Shown here: positions 1 through 6,663 of the stretch, piece after piece
Numbering within the stretch: position 1 is the stretch's first letter
Layout: the number at the start of each line of letters is the position of its first letter
Assembly: GCA_031276835.1 (NCBI GenBank)
Contig: JAISMI010000011.1
Span: forward strand, 1-14,331
From: Holosporaceae bacterium
GTDB lineage: Bacteria > Pseudomonadota > Alphaproteobacteria > UBA3830
Reading direction: 5' to 3'
DNA: 14,331 bases
Position numbers and translations under genes: made by a program
The notes under the pieces: generated by a model
The model's input: only the letters and a program-made list of their open reading frames with translations
The model's database searches: none
What the model was told of the DNA's origin: nothing

Positions 1-38
1 TTTTGAAATGCATCGGTCGGAATGTTATATTCTATCAT
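1..38 (-). CDS. Possible 5' end of a leftward gene leaving the window (unrecognised)
   Basis: On the minus strand an ATG at 38-36 opens a frame that stays open to the window edge and encodes about a dozen residues beginning MIEYNIPTDAF. An AAGGA-like ribosome binding site lies about 10 bases upstream on that strand (around 49-53). Nothing in these few residues identifies a family. The plus strand here also has short frames that end at stops at 45-47 and 68-70, so the segment could instead be the tail of a rightward gene. This is a weak candidate, listed because the segment is otherwise unexplained. Confidence 0.22.
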   Translation of the reverse strand, partial: MIEYNIPTDAFQ

Positions 39-82
39 GCTGTATAAATCCTTTTTCTCTGAAACTCTAAGAGTTATACAGC
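39..82. repeat. 9-bp perfect inverted repeat (hairpin or operator)
   Basis: GCTGTATAA at 39-47 is the exact reverse complement of TTATACAGC at 74-82, with 26 bases between. No T-run follows on either strand, so it is not a typical intrinsic terminator. It sits directly upstream of the possible minus-strand start at 38, with the AAGGA-like ribosome binding site inside the loop. It could therefore be an operator or translational control hairpin for that gene, or a chance repeat in AT-rich DNA. Confidence 0.4.
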
Positions 83-292
83 TATTCCAAATAAATTAAA
101 ATTTCCTAACGAAACCTAATATTATATAAGGCATTGTGGAGAAAATAGCAAGTTTTTTGTGGCGGCGTTGTGGCGTTTTTTCTATTTGCATAGGGCGAAA
201 GGCGTTAGTTTTAATAAAAAGCAATATATCAAAAAACATTGATTTTTCAGAGCGTGAGTGCCATATATAAGTTTATGGGAAAACCTATACTG
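83..292. other. Non-coding stretch, no supportable gene
   Basis: I see no gene here. A short repeat of the word GTGGCG around 160-176 and a short AAATAG/CTATTT inverted repeat (around 145-186) flank a T-rich segment. Neither makes a convincing terminator or RNA fold. If the tRNA-Glu fragment at 293-341 is an attachment-site remnant, this stretch would be the right-hand end of the inserted DNA. Confidence 0.4.
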
Positions 293-341
293 TCGCCCTT
301 TCACGGCGGCAACGCGGGTTCGAATCCCGCTGGGGACGCCA
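293..341 (+). tRNA. tRNA-Glu(UUC), 3' half only (partial; possible att remnant)
   Basis: The anticodon arm is intact: stem 293-297/305-309 with loop CTTTCAC and anticodon TTC at 300-302. A 4-base variable region (310-313) follows, then a perfect T arm (314-318/326-330, loop TTCGAAT), the 3' acceptor strand TGGGGAC (331-337), the discriminator G and an encoded CCA (339-341). The 5' acceptor strand should read close to GTCCCCA, followed by a D arm, but neither occurs upstream. The sequence before 293 cannot pair with the acceptor and has no D arm. Tyrosine integrases commonly duplicate the tRNA from the anticodon arm to the 3' end, so an integration-site remnant is the preferred reading. A decayed tRNA gene is the alternative. 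It is not a usable tRNA as written. Confidence 0.7.
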
Positions 342-420
342 TGTTTTCGGTTGGTCTCGCGGCGTTAGGAAAAAATATTTTTATGGAAGATGATTGCTTT
401 TATGGACGCAGTATTTTGTG

Positions 421-426
421 TACAAT
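421..426 (+). promoter_or_regulatory. Candidate -10 element for leuS
   Basis: TACAAT differs from the TATAAT consensus at one base. A start 7 bases after its last base would be A433, exactly the first paired base of the long hairpin at 433-530. No good -35 hexamer lies 16-18 bases upstream (TTTATG at 398-403 is poor), so the call is tentative. An alternative weak pair is TTGTTG (437-442) with TTAAAT (461-466), spacer 18. Confidence 0.35.
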
Positions 427-432
427 GCTGCA

Positions 433-530
433 ATCGTTGTTGACTTATGTTCTTTGGTGATTAAATCTTTTGTGGTTACATTGTTGTGCGTGTGTTATCA
501 ATCATTACAAAGACGTAGGTTAACAACGAT
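433..530 (+). promoter_or_regulatory. Long imperfect hairpin in the leuS leader
   Basis: Positions 433-462 pair with 500-530. The first 18 pairs (433-450 with 513-530) are continuous, with three G-U wobbles. One bulged T (451) follows, then five pairs (452-456 with 508-512), a small internal loop (457 against 505-507) and five more pairs (458-462 with 500-504). The apical loop is 37 bases (463-499). No T-run follows, so it is not an intrinsic terminator. The leuS ribosome binding site (542-547) starts 12 bases after the stem. It could be a 5'-terminal stabilising or regulatory structure of the leuS mRNA, a separate small RNA, or a palindromic repeat element. Confidence 0.65.
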
Positions 531-551
531 CTTGGTCTATTGGAGTGAATT

Positions 552-3131
552 ATGTCTGTTGATATTTCGGAAATAGCGCCCTATAATTTTTCCGTAATAG
601 AGCCTAAATGGCAAGATTTTTGGTTAAAAAACGATTCGTTTCGTACGGATTGCAATTCGTCAAAGAAAAAATACTATGTGCTGGAGATGTTCATGTATCC
701 GTCTGGGAAAGTGCACATTGGCCACGTTCGAAACTACGCCATAGGCGATGCAATTGCCCGTTTTAAGAGAGCCGGCGGGTTTTCAGTTCTGCATCCCGTC
801 GGATGGGACGCCTTCGGACTTCCGGCGGAAAACGCCGCTCTCAAACAGGGGGGGCGTCCCCAGGATTGGACCTATAAAAATATTGAAATTATGAAAAAGC
901 AACTGCTATCTCTCGGATTTTCCTACGATTGGAAACGGGAGTTTGCCACTTGCGACGAAAAATATTATAAATTTCAGCAGAAAATTTTTCTTGCTTTCTA
1001 CAAAAATGGATTAATCTATAGAAAAAAATCAGAAGTAAATTGGGATCCGGTGGATAATTGCGTGCTGGCAAACGAGCAGGTTATCGGCGGTCGCGGCTGG
1101 AGATCCGGAGCTCCCGTGGAGAAAAGAAAACTCTCCCAATGGTTTTTGAAAATAACGGATTTTGTCGACGAACTATTGGACGGACTGGATCATCTGGAAG
1201 GATGGCCGGAAAAAGTGAAGATCATGCAGCGTAATTGGATAGGAAGATCCGAAGGATGCTCCATTGATTTCAAAACCGACGACGGAGATGAAATTGTCGT
1301 GTTCTCAACCCGTCCGGAGACTATTTTTGGGGCGACATTTCTGGCTATTTCTCCGGATCATTCGCTGGCGACAAAATTGGCTTCCGGAAACGAAAAAATA
1401 AAGTCGTTCGTCGAAAAATGCAAAAAAGGATCGGTGGCGCAGGAATTTTTAGATAGGCAGGAAAAATTAGGAATGGATACGGGATTAACGGTTAATCATC
1501 CGTTTTTGGATAAAAAACTTCCGGTTTACATAGCAAATTTCGTCCTCATGAATTACGGGACCGGCGCCATTTTCGCTACTCCCGCTCACGATGAAAGAGA
1601 CTACGAATTCGCCGTCAAGTACGACTTGCCCATTGAACGGGTCATGGTCTCTACCGCAGACGGCGACGAATTGCCTCAAGTCGACGACGGAATTCTCGTC
1701 AATTCAGATTTTCTAGACGGATTGAATGTCGCCGAAGCCAAGGAGGCCGTTATTCGCCGTTTATGCGAAATGGGAATCGGCAAGCGCGAGGTGTTTTTTA
1801 GACTTTTAGATTGGGGAATTTCAAGACAAAGATATTGGGGATGCCCAATTCCTATGGTTCATTGCGATAAATGCGGAGTCGTTCCCCTTGAGGAGAAAGA
1901 TTTACCGGTTTTACTTCCCCGAGACGCGACTTTTTCCGGCGTCGGAAATCCGCTGGAAAAACACGAGGTCTGGAAGCGCGTTAAATGTCCGTGTTGCGGC
2001 CGCGACGCCGTTCGAGAGACCGATACCCTCGATACATTTTTTGATTCTTCCTGGTATTTTTTGCGTTTCTGCGTAAACGATCGGGAAAATGAAAATCTTC
2101 TGGAGAAAAAAGACGTTTCTCAATGGATGCGAGTGGATCAATATATTGGGGGAATCGAGCACGCCGTTTTGCATCTTTTGTACGCAAGATTTTTCTCCAA
2201 GGCGCTTACGAGATGCGGGTTTGTGGACGTGTCGGAACCGTTTGAGAATTTATTTACTCAAGGCATGGTCTGCAATGTCGCCTATCGCAAAGAAAACGGC
2301 GATTGGTTGTTTCCGGAAGAAGTTCAAAAAAGATCCAACGGCGAATACGAGGTCATAGCCACCGGCGAAAAGGTCGTCGTTGGAGGCGTCGAAAAAATGA
2401 GCAAATCAAAGAAAAATGTCGTGGATCCGGACGCCATTATAAAAAACTACGGAACAGACGCTCTGCGATTGTTTGTGGTTTCCGACACTCCTCCAGATAA
2501 AGATTTTTTGTGGTCGGACGAAGGACTGGAGGGATGTTGGAGATTCGTCAATCGAGTATGGCGTTTGTTTGTGTATGCGCAGTCGCGTGGAATTTGCGCA
2601 AAAAAATGCCAACGGGACGTTGAGATCGATACCCTAGATCCGGCCGTCCAAAAATTGTATAAGGATTTTCATCGAACGATAAAAAATGTCTCCGATTCTC
2701 TGGAGGAAAGATCCATGAACAAAGTTGTCGCCTTCATAAGAGAGTGCGTAAACTCTTTATATTCGTTTCTTGAGCAAATCAAAAACAACGAGACGGTTTT
2801 TTCCCTTATGATTCGCGATCTGATAAAATTATTGGCTCCCATCGCTCCGCACATCTGTGAAGAAGCGTGGAGTATGCTGGGATTTGAGGGATTGGTTTCG
2901 GATAGTAATTGGCCCGTATACCAGAAGGAATATCTAGAAGTTTCCACCATTGATCTGCCGATACAAATTAATGGGAAATTTCGCGGAATCGTCGCCGTAG
3001 GCGTCGACGACGACGAAGAGGTCGTTTGGGAGAAGGCTTTACAATTGCCGTCGGTGCAGAGCGCCATGGCTGGAAAGTCGCTGAAAAAGAAAATTTTTGT
3101 AAAAGGAAAAATAATAAATTTTGTTTTATAA
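552..3131 (+). CDS. leuS: Leucyl-tRNA synthetase
   Basis: This is a class Ia aminoacyl-tRNA synthetase that charges tRNA-Leu in the cytosol. The 859-residue length is normal for bacterial LeuRS. The HIGH signature is at residues 55-58 (within [13 protein letters not shown]) and KMSKS at 615-619. The CP1 editing domain is present, with the threonine-rich STRPET segment near 252-257 and PAHDERD at 344-350, whose Asp347 matches the conserved editing aspartate. Cys438/Cys441 and Cys479/Cys482 form two pairs that could bind zinc, ahead of the conserved [16 protein letters not shown] segment. The ATG start has GGAGTG at 542-547. The gene heads an operon and overlaps lptE by 11 bases. Editing and aminoacylation motifs look intact, so a functional enzyme is expected. 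Confidence 0.99.
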   Translation: MSVDISEIAPYNFSVIEPKWQDFWLKNDSFRTDCNSSKKKYYVLEMFMYPSGKVHIGHVRNYAIGDAIARFKRAGGFSVLHPVGWDAFGLPAENAALKQGGRPQDWTYKNIEIMKKQLLSLGFSYDWKREFATCDEKYYKFQQKIFLAFYKNGLIYRKKSEVNWDPVDNCVLANEQVIGGRGWRSGAPVEKRKLSQWFLKITDFVDELLDGLDHLEGWPEKVKIMQRNWIGRSEGCSIDFKTDDGDEIVVFSTRPETIFGATFLAISPDHSLATKLASGNEKIKSFVEKCKKGSVAQEFLDRQEKLGMDTGLTVNHPFLDKKLPVYIANFVLMNYGTGAIFATPAHDERDYEFAVKYDLPIERVMVSTADGDELPQVDDGILVNSDFLDGLNVAEAKEAVIRRLCEMGIGKREVFFRLLDWGISRQRYWGCPIPMVHCDKCGVVPLEEKDLPVLLPRDATFSGVGNPLEKHEVWKRVKCPCCGRDAVRETDTLDTFFDSSWYFLRFCVNDRENENLLEKKDVSQWMRVDQYIGGIEHAVLHLLYARFFSKALTRCGFVDVSEPFENLFTQGMVCNVAYRKENGDWLFPEEVQKRSNGEYEVIATGEKVVVGGVEKMSKSKKNVVDPDAIIKNYGTDALRLFVVSDTPPDKDFLWSDEGLEGCWRFVNRVWRLFVYAQSRGICAKKCQRDVEIDTLDPAVQKLYKDFHRTIKNVSDSLEERSMNKVVAFIRECVNSLYSFLEQIKNNETVFSLMIRDLIKLLAPIAPHICEEAWSMLGFEGLVSDSNWPVYQKEYLEVSTIDLPIQINGKFRGIVAVGVDDDEEVVWEKALQLPSVQSAMAGKSLKKKIFVKGKIINFVL

Positions 3132-3588
3132 GTATCTTATTTTTTTAATATGCGCTGGATGTTCCGTAAGTCCGTTGCATGACGGCGGATCGTTGAAGGC
3201 GAATAACATAGACGTCGACGTAATCGCGGAGCGCGACGGACAGATTCTGCGCGGTTTCGTCGTGGATTCTTTGCGGGATTTGAGTTTTGCAAAGGAAAAG
3301 TATCGTCTGACAATTTCGCTGACATATGTCGAGAAACCTTTCGCAATTGCAACCGACGGAAACGCTAAACGGGTTAGTTTATCGTACGTGGCCAACGTCG
3401 TTTTAAAAAATCATAGGGAAGAGGTCGTATTTACGCGACCTGTTTCCGTCCACGCCAGTAGTAATATTTCAAGCGCGCAGGGGGAAGCGATTCTCTCCTT
3501 GTACGGACGCGACAATGGCGCGCTGCTGAAGGAATTAGGCCGTAGAATTTTGGAGAGTTTAAAGGTGTTTTTATCCAATGAAAGTTGA
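3121..3588 (+). CDS. lptE: LPS-assembly lipoprotein LptE-like
   Basis: This 155-residue predicted outer-membrane lipoprotein would plug the LptD translocon for lipopolysaccharide insertion. A short hydrophobic leader ends in CAGC with the lipidation Cys at 14, followed by SVSPLH, which resembles the C-G-F-x-P-L-Y start of alphaproteobacterial LptE. The -3 lipobox position is Cys rather than Leu, which is atypical. Family sequence conservation is low. The call rests largely on the leader plus the position between leuS and holA, a widely conserved order. A stop at 3115-3117 in this frame forces a start at TTG 3121 (or ATT 3118), inside the end of leuS, with AAGGAA at 3103-3108 rather far upstream. 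Translation is probably coupled to leuS. Confidence 0.78.
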   Translation: MFYKYLIFLICAGCSVSPLHDGGSLKANNIDVDVIAERDGQILRGFVVDSLRDLSFAKEKYRLTISLTYVEKPFAIATDGNAKRVSLSYVANVVLKNHREEVVFTRPVSVHASSNISSAQGEAILSLYGRDNGALLKELGRRILESLKVFLSNES

Positions 3589-4363
3589 TTTTAAAAATAT
3601 AAACGCAAATCATATAAAAGCGGGAAGCATTTTCTACCTGTACGGAAATTATAAAAAGACGTTTGATGTGTTTTGCAATTTTGTTTGCGCTGAACTGAGG
3701 AAAAAATCTCAAAATATCAAGGTTCATTTCTGTTCCGTCTCCGAGAGTTTGCAAATTATAAATGAGCAATGCGATTTATTTGGGATGGAGATGGATTGCT
3801 TTTTCATAAAGAACGTCGAAGACCAGCATTTGGAAAAAATCTCCAAATTTTTCAATGAAAAAAACAGCGTTTTTGTATTGGAAAGCGGAAACTACATAAA
3901 ATCCAAAAAAATCACCGATTATTTCTTAAAGAGCGAAGCCATATCTGTGGCCTCGTTTGCCAACGACGCGACTTTGCATTCGTTGTGCAGAATGATTTTT
4001 CCCAATATTTCTCAGATTGCGTGCGATGAAATTGTGAAAATTATCGACAACACCGACGAAGAGCTTTACTCGGTTTTTTTGAAAATATCTCTACTGCTGG
4101 ACGGTCGCAATTGGGAAGATTTGAAAAGCTACGCAGTTCATAAACGATCGCTGTTGGGCGGATTGGATCTCATTCCTTTGATTAGATTTTTACTGCAGAC
4201 GGTTATGCGGGAAAGAATTCTAAAATCGGCGAATTTTTCTAAAATCAGCATAGGGAATAGGGACGCGATTCATCACCTTTTGAATGCGGAATTGATGCAA
4301 AAATTTGGATCGGAAATAAGTAAAAGTTACGTCTATCATAAGCTGATTACCGATCAAAATTGA
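3578..4363 (+). CDS. holA: DNA polymerase III delta subunit (HolA)-like
   Basis: HolA is the clamp-loader subunit that opens the beta sliding clamp during replication. The 261-residue protein shows the family's N-terminal pattern: IFYLYGNYKK near residues 18-27 and FVLESGNYIKSKK near 99-111, in the place of the conserved hydrophobic strand followed by a Lys-rich segment. The gene position after leuS-lptE agrees. At 261 residues it is clearly shorter than the roughly 340 of typical HolA, suggesting a compact or reduced collar domain. The ATG start overlaps lptE by 11 bases and has AAAGGTG about 10 bases upstream (3561-3567). The 3' end overlaps the convergent rluB by 10 bases. The sequence is divergent and the assignment depends partly on context. 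Confidence 0.75.
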   Translation: MKVDFKNINANHIKAGSIFYLYGNYKKTFDVFCNFVCAELRKKSQNIKVHFCSVSESLQIINEQCDLFGMEMDCFFIKNVEDQHLEKISKFFNEKNSVFVLESGNYIKSKKITDYFLKSEAISVASFANDATLHSLCRMIFPNISQIACDEIVKIIDNTDEELYSVFLKISLLLDGRNWEDLKSYAVHKRSLLGGLDLIPLIRFLLQTVMRERILKSANFSKISIGNRDAIHHLLNAELMQKFGSEISKSYVYHKLITDQN

Positions 4364-5088
4364 ATTATTTTCAGCAGATTATCGATTTCTTTTCGAGAGG
4401 CGCGGACGACGTCTCCAGGTTTTAGATCGCCGAGGGTAAATGGTCCATAACTTATTCTGATCAATCGGTTTACGATACAGCCGACGTATTCCATTATTTT
4501 CCTGATTTCTCGATTTTTCCCCTCGCTCAACGTCGCCGTGATCCAGGAATTGGCGCGGCCGCCGTCGGCGTTGACGACTACGTCGACCGATCCATATTTT
4601 ATGCCGTCGACGGTTACTCCGTTTTTTAATTGGCGGATTTTTTCCTCCGTTAGATTTCCGAAAATTCTTCCGCGGTATGTTCTTTTCAATCCGGTGCTTG
4701 GAAGCTCGAGTTTTCGGGCCAGATCTCCGTTGTTGGCGAACAGAAGAAGCCCCTCGGAGTTGTAGTCCAATCTTCCGACGTAGAGTAGTCTATGTTCGGC
4801 GATATTCGGAAAAAAATCAAAAACCGTTCTGCGATTTGTTTCGTCGCTTTTGGCGGTGATCACTCCTTTGGGTTTATGAAATTTCCAGATAATTATTTCT
4901 TTTGATTTTTTGCCGATTTCTTTGCCGTCGATTGTTATTTTCGACTGATCTGTAACAAAAAAAACCGGAGTTTTGACGACCTCGCCGTCGACTGCGACCC
5001 GTCCGGTTTCTATCAATTTTTCGGCTTCTCGTCGGGACGCAATTCCGCTTTCGGCTATTTTTTTAGCGATTCTGACGGCGGAGGTCAA
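4354..5088 (-). CDS. rluB: RsuA/RluB-family 23S rRNA pseudouridine synthase
   Basis: This enzyme would isomerise a specific uridine in ribosomal RNA, in RluB the helix 80 region of 23S rRNA. An N-terminal S4 RNA-binding domain (about residues 4-50, with SGIASRREAEKLI) is followed by the RsuA-type catalytic domain. The catalytic aspartate is Asp108 in GRLDYNSEGLLL, and the family motif EGKNREIRK lies at 189-197. Length (244) is normal. RluB rather than RsuA or RluF is inferred from overall resemblance (NRLIRISYGPFTLG) and is less certain than the family. The best start is TTG at 5088, two bases after the upstream gene's stop. No ATG or GTG lies nearby in frame and the ribosome binding site is weak, so coupling to the upstream gene is likely. 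Confidence 0.9.
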   Translation of the reverse strand: MTSAVRIAKKIAESGIASRREAEKLIETGRVAVDGEVVKTPVFFVTDQSKITIDGKEIGKKSKEIIIWKFHKPKGVITAKSDETNRRTVFDFFPNIAEHRLLYVGRLDYNSEGLLLFANNGDLARKLELPSTGLKRTYRGRIFGNLTEEKIRQLKNGVTVDGIKYGSVDVVVNADGGRANSWITATLSEGKNREIRKIMEYVGCIVNRLIRISYGPFTLGDLKPGDVVRASRKEIDNLLKIIQF

Positions 5089-5090
5089 GA

Positions 5091-6467
5091 TCAGTATCCG
5101 GTCATTATTCGATCCACCAGCTGTTGAGTCGTGGGGATGAAATTATTCGCGTAAAAGGGATCTTCTCCGAAACGATATGCCGAATGTCCCGCGAATATCA
5201 AACTGGCGTCAAGATCTCCTCCGTGCGCCGCCGCCTGTAGGCTTTTTTGTATGCAAAAACTTCGGGGATCTGGAATTTTCCCCAACGATCCTCCATTCTG
5301 ACACCAGCTGCTGAAACGACACGCGCTCAAACAGCCGCAGCAGCTTCTTTGGTCGCTCAAAATTCGCTTGGACTGCTCCGGAGTCGCGAAAATAACAGTT
5401 TGGGAAGGGGTCGACATCGCCGCGGAAAATCCATTTTTAATCCAGGAATTTACTTCTTCGCTTCGGGAGACGTCGATGGATACTTCTCTTCCCGACGCAA
5501 TGATTTTTAGAGGAGAATCTTCAACAATATCCACCTGACGATCTTGTAATTCCAGTAAATCCGTCAGCATTTTATTGCCGATGGCCGACGAATAAAATCC
5601 CGTCGGACTTAGGGGAGTTAATTTCACGTCTCCTTTTTTCAGAGACATTAACTTCGGCTGCCAGGTTTTGGCCACCGGACATTCGGTCGTTAAAATTGAG
5701 CGGGTTCCGAATTGAAAAGCCGTTAAACCCAATTCTTTGTTGTCGACATAGTCCTCCCATTCGGAAAGCCACCAGACGCCGCCGGCGATGATTATGGGAG
5801 TAGTCTGCAGAGAGAAATTGTCCATAGTTTTTCGCAATTCCACAAGACGCAGATATGGATTGAGCGGTTTTAGCGGATCTTCCGCGTTGGATAATCCGTT
5901 ATGCCCTCCGGCGAGCCATGGATCTTCATAAACGACTCCGCCGAGAAAATCGCGCGCCTTCTTGAATGATCTTCGGAATAGCGCTGAAAACGCTCTTGCG
6001 GAAGATACTATCGGATAGTAATAAACTCCAAATTGAGAGGCGATTTCTCCCAGATTGTAGGGCATGCCGGCTCCGCAGACTATCGCGTGGACGCAGCCCT
6101 TGGCTCCCTCGAGAATTCGAAAGAGAATTTCTTCGCAGGCGCCCATTTCCCACAGGACGTTCATATGAATTCGGCCTTTTCCATTTGATCTTTCTCGGGC
6201 GATTTTCGCCTGAGCTATGCCGCCGGCGACGGCATAGTCGATCAACTCCTGCCGGCGCTCCAAACGAGACCTTCCGCGATAAATTTGGGGAATGATTTTT
6301 CCGTTTTCATCATAGGAATCGGCGTTTACGGCGGAAAACGTCCCGACTCCTCCGGCGGAAGCCCATGCTCCGCAGGTCTCTCCGGTAGAAATAGAAATTC
6401 CCTTTCCGCCTTCTACCAGTGGCAACACTTCAACTCCAGAAATTTTTACAAGATCCAACTTTAACAC
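5091..6467 (-). CDS. Nitronate monooxygenase-like flavin oxidoreductase with Cys-rich C-terminal extension
   Basis: This is a TIM-barrel FMN protein of the 2-nitropropane dioxygenase/nitronate monooxygenase family. It has GGHNG at 187-191, the phosphate-binding IIIAGGVW around 226-232 and FQFGTR at 251-256. The 458-residue length exceeds classical NMO because of a C-terminal extension with Cys376, 377, 379, 383, 389 and 405, followed by AHGGDLDASLIFAGHSAYRF and DPFYANNFIPT. From memory, long alphaproteobacterial relatives share this ending, so the extension looks like a subfamily feature, perhaps a metal or Fe-S site (inference). The physiological substrate is unknown. The GTG start is supported by AGGAG at 6473-6477. 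An ATG at 6471-6469 is in another frame. It is followed two bases later by rluB and is divergent from the M16 cassette. Confidence 0.88.
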   Translation of the reverse strand: MLKLDLVKISGVEVLPLVEGGKGISISTGETCGAWASAGGVGTFSAVNADSYDENGKIIPQIYRGRSRLERRQELIDYAVAGGIAQAKIARERSNGKGRIHMNVLWEMGACEEILFRILEGAKGCVHAIVCGAGMPYNLGEIASQFGVYYYPIVSSARAFSALFRRSFKKARDFLGGVVYEDPWLAGGHNGLSNAEDPLKPLNPYLRLVELRKTMDNFSLQTTPIIIAGGVWWLSEWEDYVDNKELGLTAFQFGTRSILTTECPVAKTWQPKLMSLKKGDVKLTPLSPTGFYSSAIGNKMLTDLLELQDRQVDIVEDSPLKIIASGREVSIDVSRSEEVNSWIKNGFSAAMSTPSQTVIFATPEQSKRILSDQRSCCGCLSACRFSSWCQNGGSLGKIPDPRSFCIQKSLQAAAHGGDLDASLIFAGHSAYRFGEDPFYANNFIPTTQQLVDRIMTGY

Positions 6468-6472
6468 GCATA

Positions 6473-6477
6473 CTCCT
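6473..6477 (-). promoter_or_regulatory. Ribosome binding site deciding the GTG start of the flavoprotein gene
   Basis: AGGAG on the minus strand lies five bases before GTG 6467-6465. It selects this GTG over the nearby out-of-frame ATG. Confidence 0.7.
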
Positions 6478-6499
6478 AAACTTTAGCGAGGCCTATATT

Positions 6500-6528
6500 A
6501 ATATAATATTAACCGAATTACATCATAA
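6500..6528 (-). promoter_or_regulatory. Candidate sigma70-like promoter for the leftward flavoprotein-rluB unit
   Basis: On the minus strand TTATGA (6528-6523), a 17-base spacer and TATATT (6505-6500) give a -10 with five of six consensus bases and a -35 with three of six. Initiation near 6493 would leave a leader of about 25 bases carrying the AGGAG site. The region is very AT-rich and includes a 12-base palindrome (6494-6505), so chance matches are easy. Confidence 0.35.
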
Positions 6529-6650
6529 AATTAGACGCCGTCGGAAAAATAAGACCGCTCTCTGTTCGGTTCTTCTGTATTTTAGATATTTTTGGACGAA
6601 AAAAGAGAATCAATTTGCCGCGCTTCCAAAATAAAAAACTTCCATTATTT

Positions 6651-6656
6651 TATAAT
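6651..6656 (+). promoter_or_regulatory. Candidate -10 element for the M16 cassette
   Basis: A perfect TATAAT ends seven bases before the ATG at 6664, so initiation would fall at or next to that ATG and give a leaderless message. This fits the absence of any ribosome binding site before 6664. No -35 hexamer is visible at the right distance, so the evidence is one-sided. A second TATAAT at 6502-6507 is another possible -10. Confidence 0.3.
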
Positions 6657-6663
6657 TTATGCC

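Noticed and set aside
160..180. Terminator formed by the GC-rich GTGGCG repeats and the following T-run
   Set aside because: The GC-rich words are direct repeats, not inverted ones, so no stem can form before the T-run.
258..341. A complete tRNA-Glu using 258-264 or 271-277 as the 5' acceptor strand
   Set aside because: Either choice leaves mismatches or many wobble pairs in the acceptor stem and no D arm of the right size.
239..576. Two short overlapping open frames (73 and 60 residues) before leuS
   Set aside because: They run through the tRNA-Glu fragment and the long hairpin, have no ribosome binding site and show no protein-like pattern.
2669..3067. A 132-residue minus-strand open frame inside leuS
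   Set aside because: Shadow of leuS codon use; no ribosome binding site or family resemblance, and leuS is certain.
6592..6663. TTG 6592 as the start of the first M16 protein
   Set aside because: It adds 24 residues that are not signal-peptide-like and moves the hydrophobic leader inward; ATG 6664 gives a proper export signal.
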